A DNA stretch of 32,898 nucleotides from Nostoc sp. GT001 (GCF_030382115.1 NZ_JAUDRJ010000003.1:4233740-4266637), one strand, 5' to 3'. Numbered from the stretch's first letter, positions 23,876 to 31,848 are shown. Notes: generated by a model from the sequence alone, not told the origin. Translations and numbers: made by a program.

Positions 23876-24577
23876 TTATTCTTGCCAGCCCACTTTAACA
23901 AAATGTGCCTCACGCCCCCAAACATCTCGTGTACGGGTAATATTTTCAATTGCTAGGTTAAAAGGAATGGCAGTTGTTAGGTAACGCTGTGCCATAGAAC
24001 CTAAATCTGGTGCGAGTTCCGCGGCCGTCGTTGCTGCTAATCCCAAACCTATAAGTTGCTCGATTGGTCGAAATGGTAGCAACAGATGCACACCGATAGC
24101 TAGTCCAGCCGTTAAGACCATTGCTACTGATAAATTTGTCCCACAACGGGGATGTACAGCCAAATCCCATTCTCCACTGGTGATGCGATGTCGAGCAAGT
24201 GTAACTGCACGCCGCAAATCACTAATATTTACCTCACCATAGAGGTAGAATCCTTGCTCAGTAGATAAACCGCCTAATAGTTCATTATCTAGTTGAACGT
24301 TAGTGAATTCTGCTGGAGCAGAATAGGGGCTTTTTGATTCGCTAAGAACCCAAACAGTAGCATGTTCTAAAGCATGAACCTGCCGCAGCATCAAAATTTC
24401 TTTCAACCCTGGAATAAATGATAGCTGTCTGAGTAAGTCGGCATCTTGTGTGTTTTGCGGAAAGTCTGAAGATTGGTCTTCCAGACTGGGAACCTTTTCA
24501 GATAGAGGTATCGTAAAATCAAAGTTAAAAAATTCAAAGGGAGACGAGCTACCCTGAAAAGAAGCGGAAGTATTCAT
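23876..24577 (-). CDS. DUF6391-like cyanobacterial membrane protein with HxxEH and HPRCGTN motifs
   Basis: A 233-residue protein. The first 50 residues are polar and variable. QVHALEHATVWVL (66-78) contains HALEH, an H-x-x-E-H arrangement. VHPRCGTNLS (141-150) follows, then hydrophobic segments (about 151-170 and 174-190) that are probably membrane helices. The name DUF6391 is from memory and moderately sure. The pair of motifs recalls the HxAEH and HPRCGT motifs of the YqhQ/DUF1385 membrane proteins, which suggests a shared metal-binding design, but no activity is known. It is downstream of pedR on the same strand but about 520 bases away. Confidence 0.65.
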   Translation of the reverse strand: MNTSASFQGSSSPFEFFNFDFTIPLSEKVPSLEDQSSDFPQNTQDADLLRQLSFIPGLKEILMLRQVHALEHATVWVLSESKSPYSAPAEFTNVQLDNELLGGLSTEQGFYLYGEVNISDLRRAVTLARHRITSGEWDLAVHPRCGTNLSVAMVLTAGLAIGVHLLLPFRPIEQLIGLGLAATTAAELAPDLGSMAQRYLTTAIPFNLAIENITRTRDVWGREAHFVKVGWQE

Positions 24578-24822
24578 TGAAACACTACTCCCAAAGCCGA
24601 TGGGACAACATAGATTTCTTTCAAATGTAACGCTTGCACCACTGAATTGTTGCTAATTTTTGTAGATGATTGTTTAGTTGCGGTATGTGGACATAAGAGG
24701 CAGAGGTGCAGCATTTCGGCTCCTTTCGACTTTGCTACCTCGGCTCCACTCGGCACAAGGCAAGCAAGTCGCTCAGTAACCTAGGGGCAGAGGAGAAAGA
24801 CTTACTGCAACTGCTCCTCGGT

Positions 24823-24843
24823 CACTGAGCGTAGCCGAAGTGC
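24823..24843. repeat. Nostoc-type palindromic repeat CACTGAGCGTAGCCGAAGTG
   Basis: CACTGAGCGTAGCCGAAGTG is an imperfect palindrome known as a scattered element in this group. It is followed by CCCCTGCT units. Confidence 0.6.
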
Positions 24844-24913
24844 TGCTCCCCTGCTCCCCTGCTTCTCCAGTCCCCAATCCCCAGTCAACTTGGAAAGGAA
24901 TTCTGATCTTTTT

Positions 24914-24982
24914 AGTTTCCGAGTCCGAGGGTCAGCTGGCTCCACTAACATAAACTCCGGCTGAGTGATGGACTCGGAACTT
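24914..24982. other. Long two-part hairpin, possible structured RNA
   Basis: AGTTTCCGAGTCC (24914-24926) pairs with GGACTCGGAACTT (24970-24982), 12 of 13. After a 4-base internal loop on each side, GTCAGCTGG (24931-24939) pairs with CCGGCTGAG (24957-24965), 7 of 9 with the mismatches being G-T or near-pairs. The apical loop is about 17 bases. No T-run follows in either direction, so it is not a plain terminator. Confidence 0.5.
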
Positions 24983-25097
24983 TTGGTAGAGTGTTCACAC
25001 TGAAAACTTAGGCGTAAAGAGGAGAACAATCAGTAAAACTCAAAATTGGCTTGTAATTTACTAGACCAAAGCAATTAAGCTTCTACTGGTAAATTGT

Positions 25098-25361
25098 TCA
25101 TTCGATCTGGTTAGGTAGAGTACAGCAATTGACATCATTCAAACAGACTTTGCCCCACTGTAAAGCCCAGCGGACAAGGGCTACTCGATTATCTGTCTCA
25201 GTCTTCGTGAGAATATTACTGATATGGTTATCAACTGTACGCTTGCTAATCTCCAGTTTTCCTGCAATCTCTTGGTTAGTTAAGCCAGCGGCCACTAGGT
25301 CGATAATTTGCAGTTCTCTGTCTGACAGACTAACGGGGGTCTCAGACTTGCCACCAGCCAT
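25098..25361 (-). CDS. pedR: PedR-like LuxR-type redox-responsive regulator
   Basis: An 87-residue protein that is almost wholly a LuxR-type helix-turn-helix: LSDRELQIIDLVAAGLTNQE (12-31), then EIAGKLEISKRTVDNHISNI (31-50) with the recognition helix. The C-terminal part has cysteines at 73, 79 and 80 (KVCLNDVNCCTLP). This matches cyanobacterial PedR, a small regulator active in weak light and inactivated when thioredoxin, reduced by photosynthetic electron flow, acts on a cysteine near position 80. The family assignment is from memory of that pattern. GGAGG lies about 13 bases before the ATG. It is divergent from the fructokinase, with 363 bases between. Confidence 0.78.
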   Translation of the reverse strand: MAGGKSETPVSLSDRELQIIDLVAAGLTNQEIAGKLEISKRTVDNHISNILTKTETDNRVALVRWALQWGKVCLNDVNCCTLPNQIE

Positions 25362-25724
25362 GACTATTTCTATCCTCCCTTGGTATATGTACTTAATCGC
25401 TCTTTCTAATTCTAGAAGATTCTTTTCTTGGTAGGGGTTTCAAGTGTTAGCAGTAATATGATTGTCAATATTTTCTTTGGATTTCAAGTTGCCAAAAATA
25501 TAAACTACGCGAAACTTTATGTAATAAATATAGCTTATTTTCATAAATATATTGTCTAAGCACTTAGTTAAAATAAGCGAGTATGAGAAGCATATATATG
25601 CTATAGGAGTAGTAAAAATTGCTATTTCATTCTATGAAGGACTGGCGACAGATTATCAAAAACTATTGTAGATTTTATACTGTAAATTCCTAATCCCAAA
25701 TCAAAATCTAAAATTGAAAATGAG
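25362..25724. other. AT-rich divergent promoter region of pedR and the fructokinase
   Basis: No gene or common repeat was found. It should contain both promoters. A small inverted repeat CTAAG-CA-CTTAG (25556-25567) is the only symmetrical site noticed. Confidence 0.55.
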
Positions 25725-26702
25725 ATGAGCAATCCCCGTGTTTTGTGCCTTGGTGAAATTTTATTTGATTGTTTAGCCGATCAATTAGGGCTAAAGCTGG
25801 AAGAAGTGAAATCTTGGACTCCTTATCCAGGAGGGGCACCAGCTAATGTAGCCTGTGCTTTAGTCAAGCTAGGAATGTCAGCGGGATTTATCGGAGCTGT
25901 TGGCGAAGATGAACCAGGGAATGAATTGGTCAAGCTATTACAAGATGTAGGTGTAGAAACGACAGGAGTACAACGCCATCCCACAGCACCAACGCGGCAA
26001 GTTTATGTTACACGGGATCTGGCTGGCGATCGCACCTTTGCCGGATTTGGTCAGTACGATACCGCAGAATTTGCCGATACTCGCCTGCAAGCTAAACAAT
26101 TGTCAGATTCGCTGTTTCAACAGGCAGATTTTCTAGTTTTGGGTACTTTGGAATTAGCCTATCCTGAAAGTGAAGAGGCAATAAACCGCGCTCTAGAGTT
26201 AGCAGAACATTACGACTTAAAAATTGTGCTGGATGTCAACTGGCGTCCTGTATTTTGGAAGGAGCCAAACATCGCCCATCAAAAAATTCCCGAATTATTT
26301 AATCGAGTTGATTTCCTCAAACTCTCCAAAGAAGAAGCTGAATGGTTATTTGAAACCGCAGATCCCGGAGCCATTACTTATCGTCTAGCTTCGATTGAGG
26401 GGGTACTGGTGACAGATGGGGAAAACGGCTGCACTTATTGTCTGGGTGAGAACGAAGGCAAATTACCCTCGTTTTCCATCCCTGTAGTTGATACAACTGG
26501 TGCAGGAGATAGCTTTTTGGCAGGATTCATCTATCAACTGAGTCAATATGGTATCCACAGCTTGCGGGATGCAGAAACAGCAAAACGCATTGTTACTTAT
26601 GCCAGTGCTGTTGGGGCACTGACTACTATTAAAGCAGGTGCGATCGCTTCTCAACCTACTGCTGCTGAAGTCGAAGCTTTTTTAGCTACACATCAACTCT
26701 AG
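25725..26702 (+). CDS. PfkB-family sugar kinase, probable fructokinase
   Basis: A 325-residue cytosolic kinase of the ribokinase/PfkB family. The N-terminal signature PGGAPANVACALVKLG (35-50) holds the substrate-binding glycines; the C-terminal signature DTTGAGDSFLAGF (256-268) has the catalytic base D262 and the anion hole. The length and the LGEILFDCLAD start fit fructokinases that make fructose 6-phosphate from fructose released from sucrose. The exact sugar is inferred. The ATG at 25725 has only weak ribosome-binding potential. The stop overlaps that of the convergent HIRAN gene by sharing CTAG. Confidence 0.88.
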   Translation: MSNPRVLCLGEILFDCLADQLGLKLEEVKSWTPYPGGAPANVACALVKLGMSAGFIGAVGEDEPGNELVKLLQDVGVETTGVQRHPTAPTRQVYVTRDLAGDRTFAGFGQYDTAEFADTRLQAKQLSDSLFQQADFLVLGTLELAYPESEEAINRALELAEHYDLKIVLDVNWRPVFWKEPNIAHQKIPELFNRVDFLKLSKEEAEWLFETADPGAITYRLASIEGVLVTDGENGCTYCLGENEGKLPSFSIPVVDTTGAGDSFLAGFIYQLSQYGIHSLRDAETAKRIVTYASAVGALTTIKAGAIASQPTAAEVEAFLATHQL

Positions 26703-27463
26703 AAATTAGTATAAGCCACAGGGATATCAGCCACCAAAGGCTGATACTCCTGGCTAGAAAATGGGCGAAAATCTTCATGCCATTCTGCGGTCATATTCAA
26801 CAATAAACGCAGTTGCAGAGGGGTCGGTACTGGGTTAACGCGCTCAACATGTACTTTTACAAGTTCTGAATTTTTGTTCTTGAGTTTAAAAACATCATCC
26901 ACAATATACCGAGGGCAATAACCTACGATGTAATGATCCTCAGTGCATAAGAGCAATGCACGCGGGTCATGGGGATTTTGAAATTCGTTAGCTAAATATA
27001 AGAGTTCACCCGTTTGTAATTGATTAATCCGTTCAGTTGCACAAGCAGGAAGGTGTCGTAGTCCATGTGCAAAAAAATGGATGTGGTATAAACCATTTTC
27101 ATGTGGTTCTGGGCATGGGAAAACTTCAAAATAATCTGTTACCTTGCGTCCACCACTACGAGAAAGAATGCTAACTGGATCGTCTTCACCTTCGGGAATA
27201 TTTAGCGATTCAATATAATTTTTGTAGTCAGGGCGAGAGCGTCGCATTAATCGATTAGAAAACAAGGGAAACAGTTCAACTGATGTGTATTCTTTGTTTA
27301 AGTCTGGGAAGGAATACAATAGCTGAAAATTATGTTCAGTTTGAGCTTTTACAGCACCTTGCGTATATACAAATTGATATTTTTTTCCGTCAAATTTTAA
27401 GCGACCAATGGGAAGCCAAACACGACTATTAGGATCTTGCCAAGCTAAAAAAAGTGTTTTCAT
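26699..27463 (-). CDS. HIRAN-domain protein with HipA N-terminal-like region
   Basis: A 254-residue protein. Residues 1-115 look like the first subdomain of HipA kinases: LFLAWQDPNSRVWLPIGRL (4-22), a YQFVYTQGA strand (29-37), LFPLFSNRLMRRS (64-76) and DPVSILSRSGGRKVTDYF (95-112). Residues about 127-205 form a HIRAN domain (FFAHGLRHLP, LANEFQNPHDPRALLLC, IVGYCPRYI), a fold that in eukaryotic HLTF binds DNA 3' ends. Its ATG overlaps the stop of the HipA-like kinase (ATGA), so the two are translationally coupled. Together they look like a HipA split in two genes, with the HIRAN part fused to the N-terminal piece. No HipB-like DNA-binding antitoxin is visible. Role unknown: regulatory partner or targeting subunit of the kinase. 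Confidence 0.7.
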   Translation of the reverse strand: MKTLFLAWQDPNSRVWLPIGRLKFDGKKYQFVYTQGAVKAQTEHNFQLLYSFPDLNKEYTSVELFPLFSNRLMRRSRPDYKNYIESLNIPEGEDDPVSILSRSGGRKVTDYFEVFPCPEPHENGLYHIHFFAHGLRHLPACATERINQLQTGELLYLANEFQNPHDPRALLLCTEDHYIVGYCPRYIVDDVFKLKNKNSELVKVHVERVNPVPTPLQLRLLLNMTAEWHEDFRPFSSQEYQPLVADIPVAYTNF

Positions 27464-28374
27464 AGTAGGGTGTTCAGCAGCTTACTTTGATTTAATTCCA
27501 ATATCTTCTGTGCAAATTCAATTGCTGTTTGCGATATGCGATTAGATGGAATACGCTCAAAAAGCTCTAACGTATCATTGCTTGACACCCTTGCTAAATT
27601 ATTCAACCATACTCTCGCTGCATCTGGATACCGTTGTTGCGCTTCACAAAATGCATTAAAAGTCTTGAGAGTTTTTTGATCACCAACTATAGCATACAAC
27701 GCAGAATTGCATTTTTCTACATACGCTTGGACAGAAAAGCCAGCGTCTTTTGTGGTTAGTCTGTTTTTTCTTTTAGAATCAGGCTCGTTCCTACCGAGAC
27801 AGGAGGCATGGTCATAGGTTGGTGCTAGATAAATCTTGTCTTGTAAACTGATGAATGCCCAATTTTCATGGTGTCGATCGCTATTCCCGATCCAAGCGTC
27901 TAAAAGTAAATACCCAACAAAAGTTTCTGTCGCATGACTAATTCTCTCTGGTGGTGTCCAGTCGATAGGTAAATTAACTGAAGCATCTCCGATCGCATTG
28001 AATACATTATCAATTGTGTGTTGGGACAGGTCTTTAGAATCTTGTGGATAATTAGATACTAGCCGAGCCAGAATTTCATTACCAAGGATGAGAATTGCAC
28101 CTTCTTGAGGCGGCAAAAATGAGGGTGAAACAATACCGTTTTCCCCATTGAATATTGCCAGTTCATAATCAGCATGGGGTAAACCTAGTAACTCGCACAA
28201 CTCGGCTGCAATCTTTTCTGCCCAATCTTCTCCTGTGTTTGGTCTAGCTTTCTTGAATAGACAACGACCTAAATACTGATGGCGAAACCAGAACTTTTCT
28301 TTGGTTCCTAAATCTTCATCGGCCTCTGGGGCATCTAGGGGAACGTCAATAATCGAAAACTGCTCTGGCATCAT
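27460..28374 (-). CDS. HipA-like kinase (C-terminal catalytic part only)
   Basis: A 304-residue protein with the catalytic core of HipA-type kinases but without the N-terminal subdomain. FWFRHQYLGRCLFKKAR (28-44) gives the nucleotide-binding lysine region. DWAEKIAAELCELLGLPHADYELA (50-73) is a family helix. GNSDRHHENW (163-172) holds the catalytic D166 and N171; TYDHASCLG (186-194) holds the metal-binding D188. HipA toxins phosphorylate glutamyl-tRNA synthetase or other targets; the substrate here is unknown. The first two codons are both ATG, with no clear ribosome binding site. It is the first gene of a two-gene unit with the HIRAN protein downstream. Confidence 0.78.
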   Translation of the reverse strand: MMPEQFSIIDVPLDAPEADEDLGTKEKFWFRHQYLGRCLFKKARPNTGEDWAEKIAAELCELLGLPHADYELAIFNGENGIVSPSFLPPQEGAILILGNEILARLVSNYPQDSKDLSQHTIDNVFNAIGDASVNLPIDWTPPERISHATETFVGYLLLDAWIGNSDRHHENWAFISLQDKIYLAPTYDHASCLGRNEPDSKRKNRLTTKDAGFSVQAYVEKCNSALYAIVGDQKTLKTFNAFCEAQQRYPDAARVWLNNLARVSSNDTLELFERIPSNRISQTAIEFAQKILELNQSKLLNTLL

Positions 28375-28436
28375 TTATGGGAAAGCCTGATTTAAAACAA
28401 ATTATTAACTTCACCTATTTTGGAAATGTGTAACAA

Positions 28437-29119
28437 TCAATGGGTTGTCTTAGTTTGCTGCCATAGAGTATCAACAGTTACAAACTTATAACCTTGTTCT
28501 AGCAGTTGCGGAATAAGAATCTGAATTGTCGCAGCAACATCTTGTCCACCGCAAGCACCATCATGCAAGACAATTATTGAACCATTTTTGACCTGTTGCA
28601 TAATTCGCTGTACCACAGTAGTGACACCTGGCCGCACCCAATCTTCTGGTACAACACTCCACATTACTGGGCGGTAATTCCACTGAAAGAACAATTTTAA
28701 AGTCACGGGTGTAAAGAAACCATTGGGGGGGCGAACATCTCGCACTTGTTCAGGTTGCAGATTGCAGGCATTGTAAATGGCAGCTTGGGTTTTTTCTAAA
28801 CTGTCCTTTAGGTCGTTTGGGGAAAGCATAGGAAAAGAGCGATGATCGTAGCCATGCAATCCAATCCAGTGTCCGCGATCGCTAACGGCTTTAGCAATGG
28901 CTGGTGAACGGTTGACGCAAACACCCAACCAAAAAAACTCGCTGTAATCTTGTAACGATCTAACACTGCCAAGACTTCGGGTGTGTATTGCGGATGTGGC
29001 CCATCATCGAATGTGAGTGCGATCGCTTTAGCATGAGAATTTCCAGTCCAAAGACAGTTGGGAAAACTCGGCTGGAGAATGCGGTAGAAAATTGGGAACA
29101 GGGGAGCAAGTTGCATCAC
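28437..29119 (-). pseudogene. Polysaccharide deacetylase (NodB family), split by a one-base frameshift at T7
   Basis: The N-terminal part (from 29119 leftward) contains [17 protein letters not shown] with the metal and base aspartates (TFDDG, residues 36-40), and continues to ITASFF. There the frame is lost. The continuation [23 protein letters not shown] (second metal motif HxxxH), RPPNGFFTP and VLHDGA lies in the next frame and ends at 28437. The break is at a run of seven T on the minus strand (28931-28937); eight T would give one protein of about 227 residues, normal for the family. In the zero frame the run is T-TTT-TTT, a canonical slippery heptamer for -1 frameshifting, so recoding could restore the product. 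The start is GTG 29119 or ATG 29116. Role if intact: N-deacetylation of peptidoglycan or exopolysaccharide. Confidence 0.8.
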
Positions 29120-29612
29120 ATATTTTGGTTTTTTCTGTCTACTTAGGGACTGACAAGAACTAAATTATCCATCTTGTGGGGTGGGCGTTTCGCCCGCCCT
29201 AAATCTAGTACGAGCAAGATGTCCATCTCACAAGAAAATTTGGGATGTTTTTTTTATTTGGAAGTCCCTTACTCAATATATAGAACTCATATTTTATTTT
29301 TGCGAAGTTAAGTAAACATCTCATAGCGATCGCCATGAAATACATGTTGGTCGCTTTTTCCTGCCGCTAAAACAAAGCTAACACCCATTAGGTCGGTGTC
29401 AAAATTTGTAGTTTGAATCAAGCAAGTGCAAGAAGTAAAAGGGTTTTATCCTACTTTATATTTTTTTACATAGTTGTAGATTATAAAAACTTTTTTTTGC
29501 GTAATCTTACAGAATGATGTTGATTACTTAAATATAGAAGCTGATAACGCGTGCGAACAACACAGCTTACTTAGTTAACATTCACAATTATTTTAATTAA
29601 GGATGATCTCTC
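29120..29612. other. Intergenic region with an interspersed repeat and the RTX gene promoter area
   Basis: The stretch 29173-29270 is a repeat of the GTGGGGTGGGCG/GGACTTCC family. The rest (29271-29612) is AT-rich and probably contains the promoter of the RTX gene. No other gene was seen. Confidence 0.6.
29249..29270. repeat. 22-bp interspersed repeat end, copy 2
   Basis: A perfect reverse complement of 10483-10504. A GTGGGGTGGGCGTTTCGCCC stretch lies upstream at about 29175-29195, as in a variant form near the first copy. Confidence 0.7.
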
Positions 29613-30779
29613 ATGGTATTCACTTACAACGGAACTTCTGGCAACGACTACTACAACCAACTGACTTCCGATGATGTAAAGGCTTTTGGTTATGAGGGCA
29701 ATGATTTTATCTGGACGGGTTCTGGCAATGATAGTATCTACGGCGATAGTGGCGAAGATACCCTCAAAGGTTGGTCTGGTAACGATATAATCAGCGGTGG
29801 CAGTGATGATGATTACATGGATGGTGGTGCTGGTATAGACACCGTTGATTACACATACTGGAATGGTGGAGGCACTTACAACCTGGCAACTGGTGTTGCA
29901 TCCTTCCCAGGCTTCTATAACGAAGACATTCTCAACTTCGAGAACATCATAACCGGAAGCGGCAATGACAATGTGATTGGCAGTGAAGCAAATAACACAA
30001 TCATCACTGGGGCTGGTAACGATACAGTTAGTGGTGGTGGTGGCGATGATTATATGGATGGTGGTGCTGGTATAGACACCGTTGATTACACATACTGGAA
30101 TGGTGGAGGCACTTACAACCTGGCAACTGGTGTTGCATCCTTCCCAGGCTTCTATAACGAAGACATTCTCAACTTCGAGAACATCATAACCGGGAGCGGC
30201 AATGACAATGTGATTGGTAGTGAAGCAAATAACACAATCATCACTGGGGCTGGTAACGATACAGTTAGTGGTGGTGGTGGCGATGATTACATGGATGGTG
30301 GTGCTGGTATAGACACCGTTGATTACACATACTGGAATGGTGGAGGCACTTACAACCTGGCAACTGGTGTTGCATCCTTCCCAGGCTTCTATAACGAAGA
30401 CATTCTCAACTTCGAGAACATCATAACCGGGAGCGGCAATGACAATGTGATTGGTAGTGCCGCAAATAACACAATCATCACTGGGGCTGGTAATGACTAC
30501 ATAAAAGGTGGCAGCGGACAAGACGTACTGTATGGCGGTGCTGGCGCAGATACATTTGTCTTCGATAGCTTCTACGAAGGCGTTGACATTATCAAAGACT
30601 TTGAGTGGAAAGAGGGTGACAAAATCCAGATTTCTAAGTATGGCTTTGGCGCTACCTCTAACAGCCAGTTCAGCTACGACTACAATAATGGAAACTTATC
30701 CTACAATGGAAGCCTATTCGCGACCATCGAGAACAAACCCTCTGGTCTTAGTACTAATCTAGACATTGTGCTGGTGTAA
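29613..30779 (+). CDS. RTX-type calcium-binding secreted protein with three 79-residue repeats
   Basis: A 388-residue acidic, glycine-rich protein without a signal peptide. The ATG at 29613 has AAGGA 9 bases upstream. It contains hemolysin-type nonapeptides (GSGNDSIYGD, GGAGIDTVD, GGSGQDVLYGGAGADTFVF) that bind calcium as parallel beta-rolls. The middle is three units of 79 residues (237 bp each from 29808; the third is partial), each with DDYMDGGAGIDTVDYTYWNG and an FENIITGSGNDNVIGS end. The C-terminus after DTFVF (DIIKDFEWKEGDKIQIS) is the type I secretion-linked tail of such proteins, so export by an ABC/TolC system is inferred. No catalytic domain is present, so a surface or extracellular structural role is likely. 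A strong terminator follows at 30811. Confidence 0.88.
   Translation: MVFTYNGTSGNDYYNQLTSDDVKAFGYEGNDFIWTGSGNDSIYGDSGEDTLKGWSGNDIISGGSDDDYMDGGAGIDTVDYTYWNGGGTYNLATGVASFPGFYNEDILNFENIITGSGNDNVIGSEANNTIITGAGNDTVSGGGGDDYMDGGAGIDTVDYTYWNGGGTYNLATGVASFPGFYNEDILNFENIITGSGNDNVIGSEANNTIITGAGNDTVSGGGGDDYMDGGAGIDTVDYTYWNGGGTYNLATGVASFPGFYNEDILNFENIITGSGNDNVIGSAANNTIITGAGNDYIKGGSGQDVLYGGAGADTFVFDSFYEGVDIIKDFEWKEGDKIQISKYGFGATSNSQFSYDYNNGNLSYNGSLFATIENKPSGLSTNLDIVLV
29808..30494 (+). repeat. Three tandem 237-bp direct repeats inside the RTX gene
   Basis: Copies start at 29808, 30045 and 30282, spaced exactly 237 bases; the third ends near 30494. They are almost identical in DNA. Copies 2 and 3 share GGGAGCGG and GGTAGTG where copy 1 has GGAAGCGG and GGCAGTG, so the 2/3 duplication looks the more recent. 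Confidence 0.95.
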
Positions 30780-30810
30780 TTGCTATTGAGCTTGTGCATC
30801 AATTAATTTC

Positions 30811-30841
30811 AAAAATAGAGTGCGATCGCACTCTATTTTTT
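30811..30841 (+). terminator. Intrinsic terminator centred on a HIP1 octamer
   Basis: AAAATAGAGTGC and its complement GCACTCTATTTT form a perfect stem around the HIP1 palindrome GCGATCGC, followed by a run of T. It lies 32 bases past the RTX stop. Confidence 0.85.
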
Positions 30842-31020
30842 GGCTATTTTTACTTGGGGTATTGCATCAAAATTCGGCATCAAAGGTTCTAACATCAGAG
30901 CGATCGCTTTGGTCTGTCAATGCTTTATTTTGTAACAAAATCTGTAACAGCAATGCTATTTTACCTATCTCTCGTCTAGATTGATGACAAATCTACGGGG
31001 AATCCCTGAATTAAGGGTTG

Positions 31021-31848
31021 ATGTTACTAAAAGATATACGAGATTATCAGATTTTATTTTTGGGCTTGTTCCTAGTCTTGGGAATCGGTACACGAGATTG
31101 GACGCTGCGACCAGAGTTAATTGCGGTAGCGATCGCCACAAGTCTAGCAACTCAATGGATATTGTCATGGGTAACAGGCAAAGAACAAGTAGCAAATTTT
31201 CGCAGTGCTTTAATTACATCACTGGGACTGAGTTTACTGTTGCGGGCTGACCATTGGACGACAATGGCAATAGCCGCAGCAATTGCGATCGCTAGCAAAT
31301 TTATCTTCCAAGTCGGCGATAAGCATTTCTTCAATCCCGCCAACTTTGGCATCATATCTGCCTTAATTCTCACCCCGGATGCTTGGGTTTCGCCGGGACA
31401 ATGGGGTGAAGAGTGGTGGTATGGGCTATTATTTCTCGGTACTGGCGGTATGATTTTGCAGCGCATTGGTCGTTGGGATACCACAGCAGCTTTTTTGGGT
31501 TCCTACTCTTTGCTAGAAGCCATTCGCAATTTCTGGCTGGGTTGGACTTGGGATGTTTACTGGCATCGATTGATGAGTGGATCTTTGCTGCTGTTCGCCC
31601 TATTTATGATTACCGATCCGCGATCGATTCCCAATTCCCGAATTGGGCGTATAGTTTGGGCAATTTGCATCGCCGGATTAACCTTTATCCTGCGAAATTA
31701 TTTCTTTGTTTCCACAGCAGTTTTCTGGGCGCTGTTTGCCCTTGCACCGTTGAGTATCCTCCTAGATGGTTTCTGGTTAGCCCCAAGGTTTACTTGGCGA
31801 GAAAAAGATCAGGAAGCAGAGATAGAACTCCTAACTCCTAACTCCTAA
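31021..31848 (+). CDS. RnfD/NqrB-like membrane protein
   Basis: A 275-residue polytopic membrane protein with about seven to nine hydrophobic helices. The ATG at 31021 with AAGGG just upstream is preferred over a TTG one codon earlier. NFRSALITSLGLSLLLRADHW (about 59-79), FQVGDKHFFNPANFGI and FMITDPRSIPNS are typical of the RnfD/NqrB (NQR2) family, ion-translocating redox subunits that bind flavin. No other rnf or nqr genes are in the window, and cyanobacteria often carry this gene alone beside a DUF2330 gene, so it may act outside a full complex. The last seven residues and the stop are made by ACTCCTA heptamers (31827-31848). Confidence 0.75.
   Translation: MLLKDIRDYQILFLGLFLVLGIGTRDWTLRPELIAVAIATSLATQWILSWVTGKEQVANFRSALITSLGLSLLLRADHWTTMAIAAAIAIASKFIFQVGDKHFFNPANFGIISALILTPDAWVSPGQWGEEWWYGLLFLGTGGMILQRIGRWDTTAAFLGSYSLLEAIRNFWLGWTWDVYWHRLMSGSLLLFALFMITDPRSIPNSRIGRIVWAICIAGLTFILRNYFFVSTAVFWALFALAPLSILLDGFWLAPRFTWREKDQEAEIELLTPNS

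Larger units (their letters stand above)
24578..25097. other. Repeat-rich intergenic region between pedR and the DUF6391-like gene
   Basis: No convincing gene. It contains palindromic repeats (24823-24845 and the CTCGGCTCCACTCGGC area about 24735-24760), C-rich CCCCTGCT units near 24846-24870, and a 69-base structured hairpin at 24914-24982. Short minus-strand open frames here end in the repeats and use a TTG start. Confidence 0.55.

Noticed and set aside
24574..24756. Minus-strand frame of 60 codons overlapping the DUF6391-like start
   Set aside because: Its first part comes from repeat sequence and it overlaps the start of a better-supported gene.
24802..25029. Minus-strand frame of 75 codons between pedR and the DUF6391-like gene
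   Set aside because: It starts with TTG, runs through the 69-base hairpin and ends inside palindromic and C-rich repeats; a non-coding structure explains the region better.
29571..30521. A 316-codon open frame on the minus strand opposite the RTX gene
   Set aside because: It is the mirror of the 237-bp repeats, has a skewed valine/isoleucine/threonine composition, and the plus-strand frame has a good ribosome binding site and clear RTX motifs.
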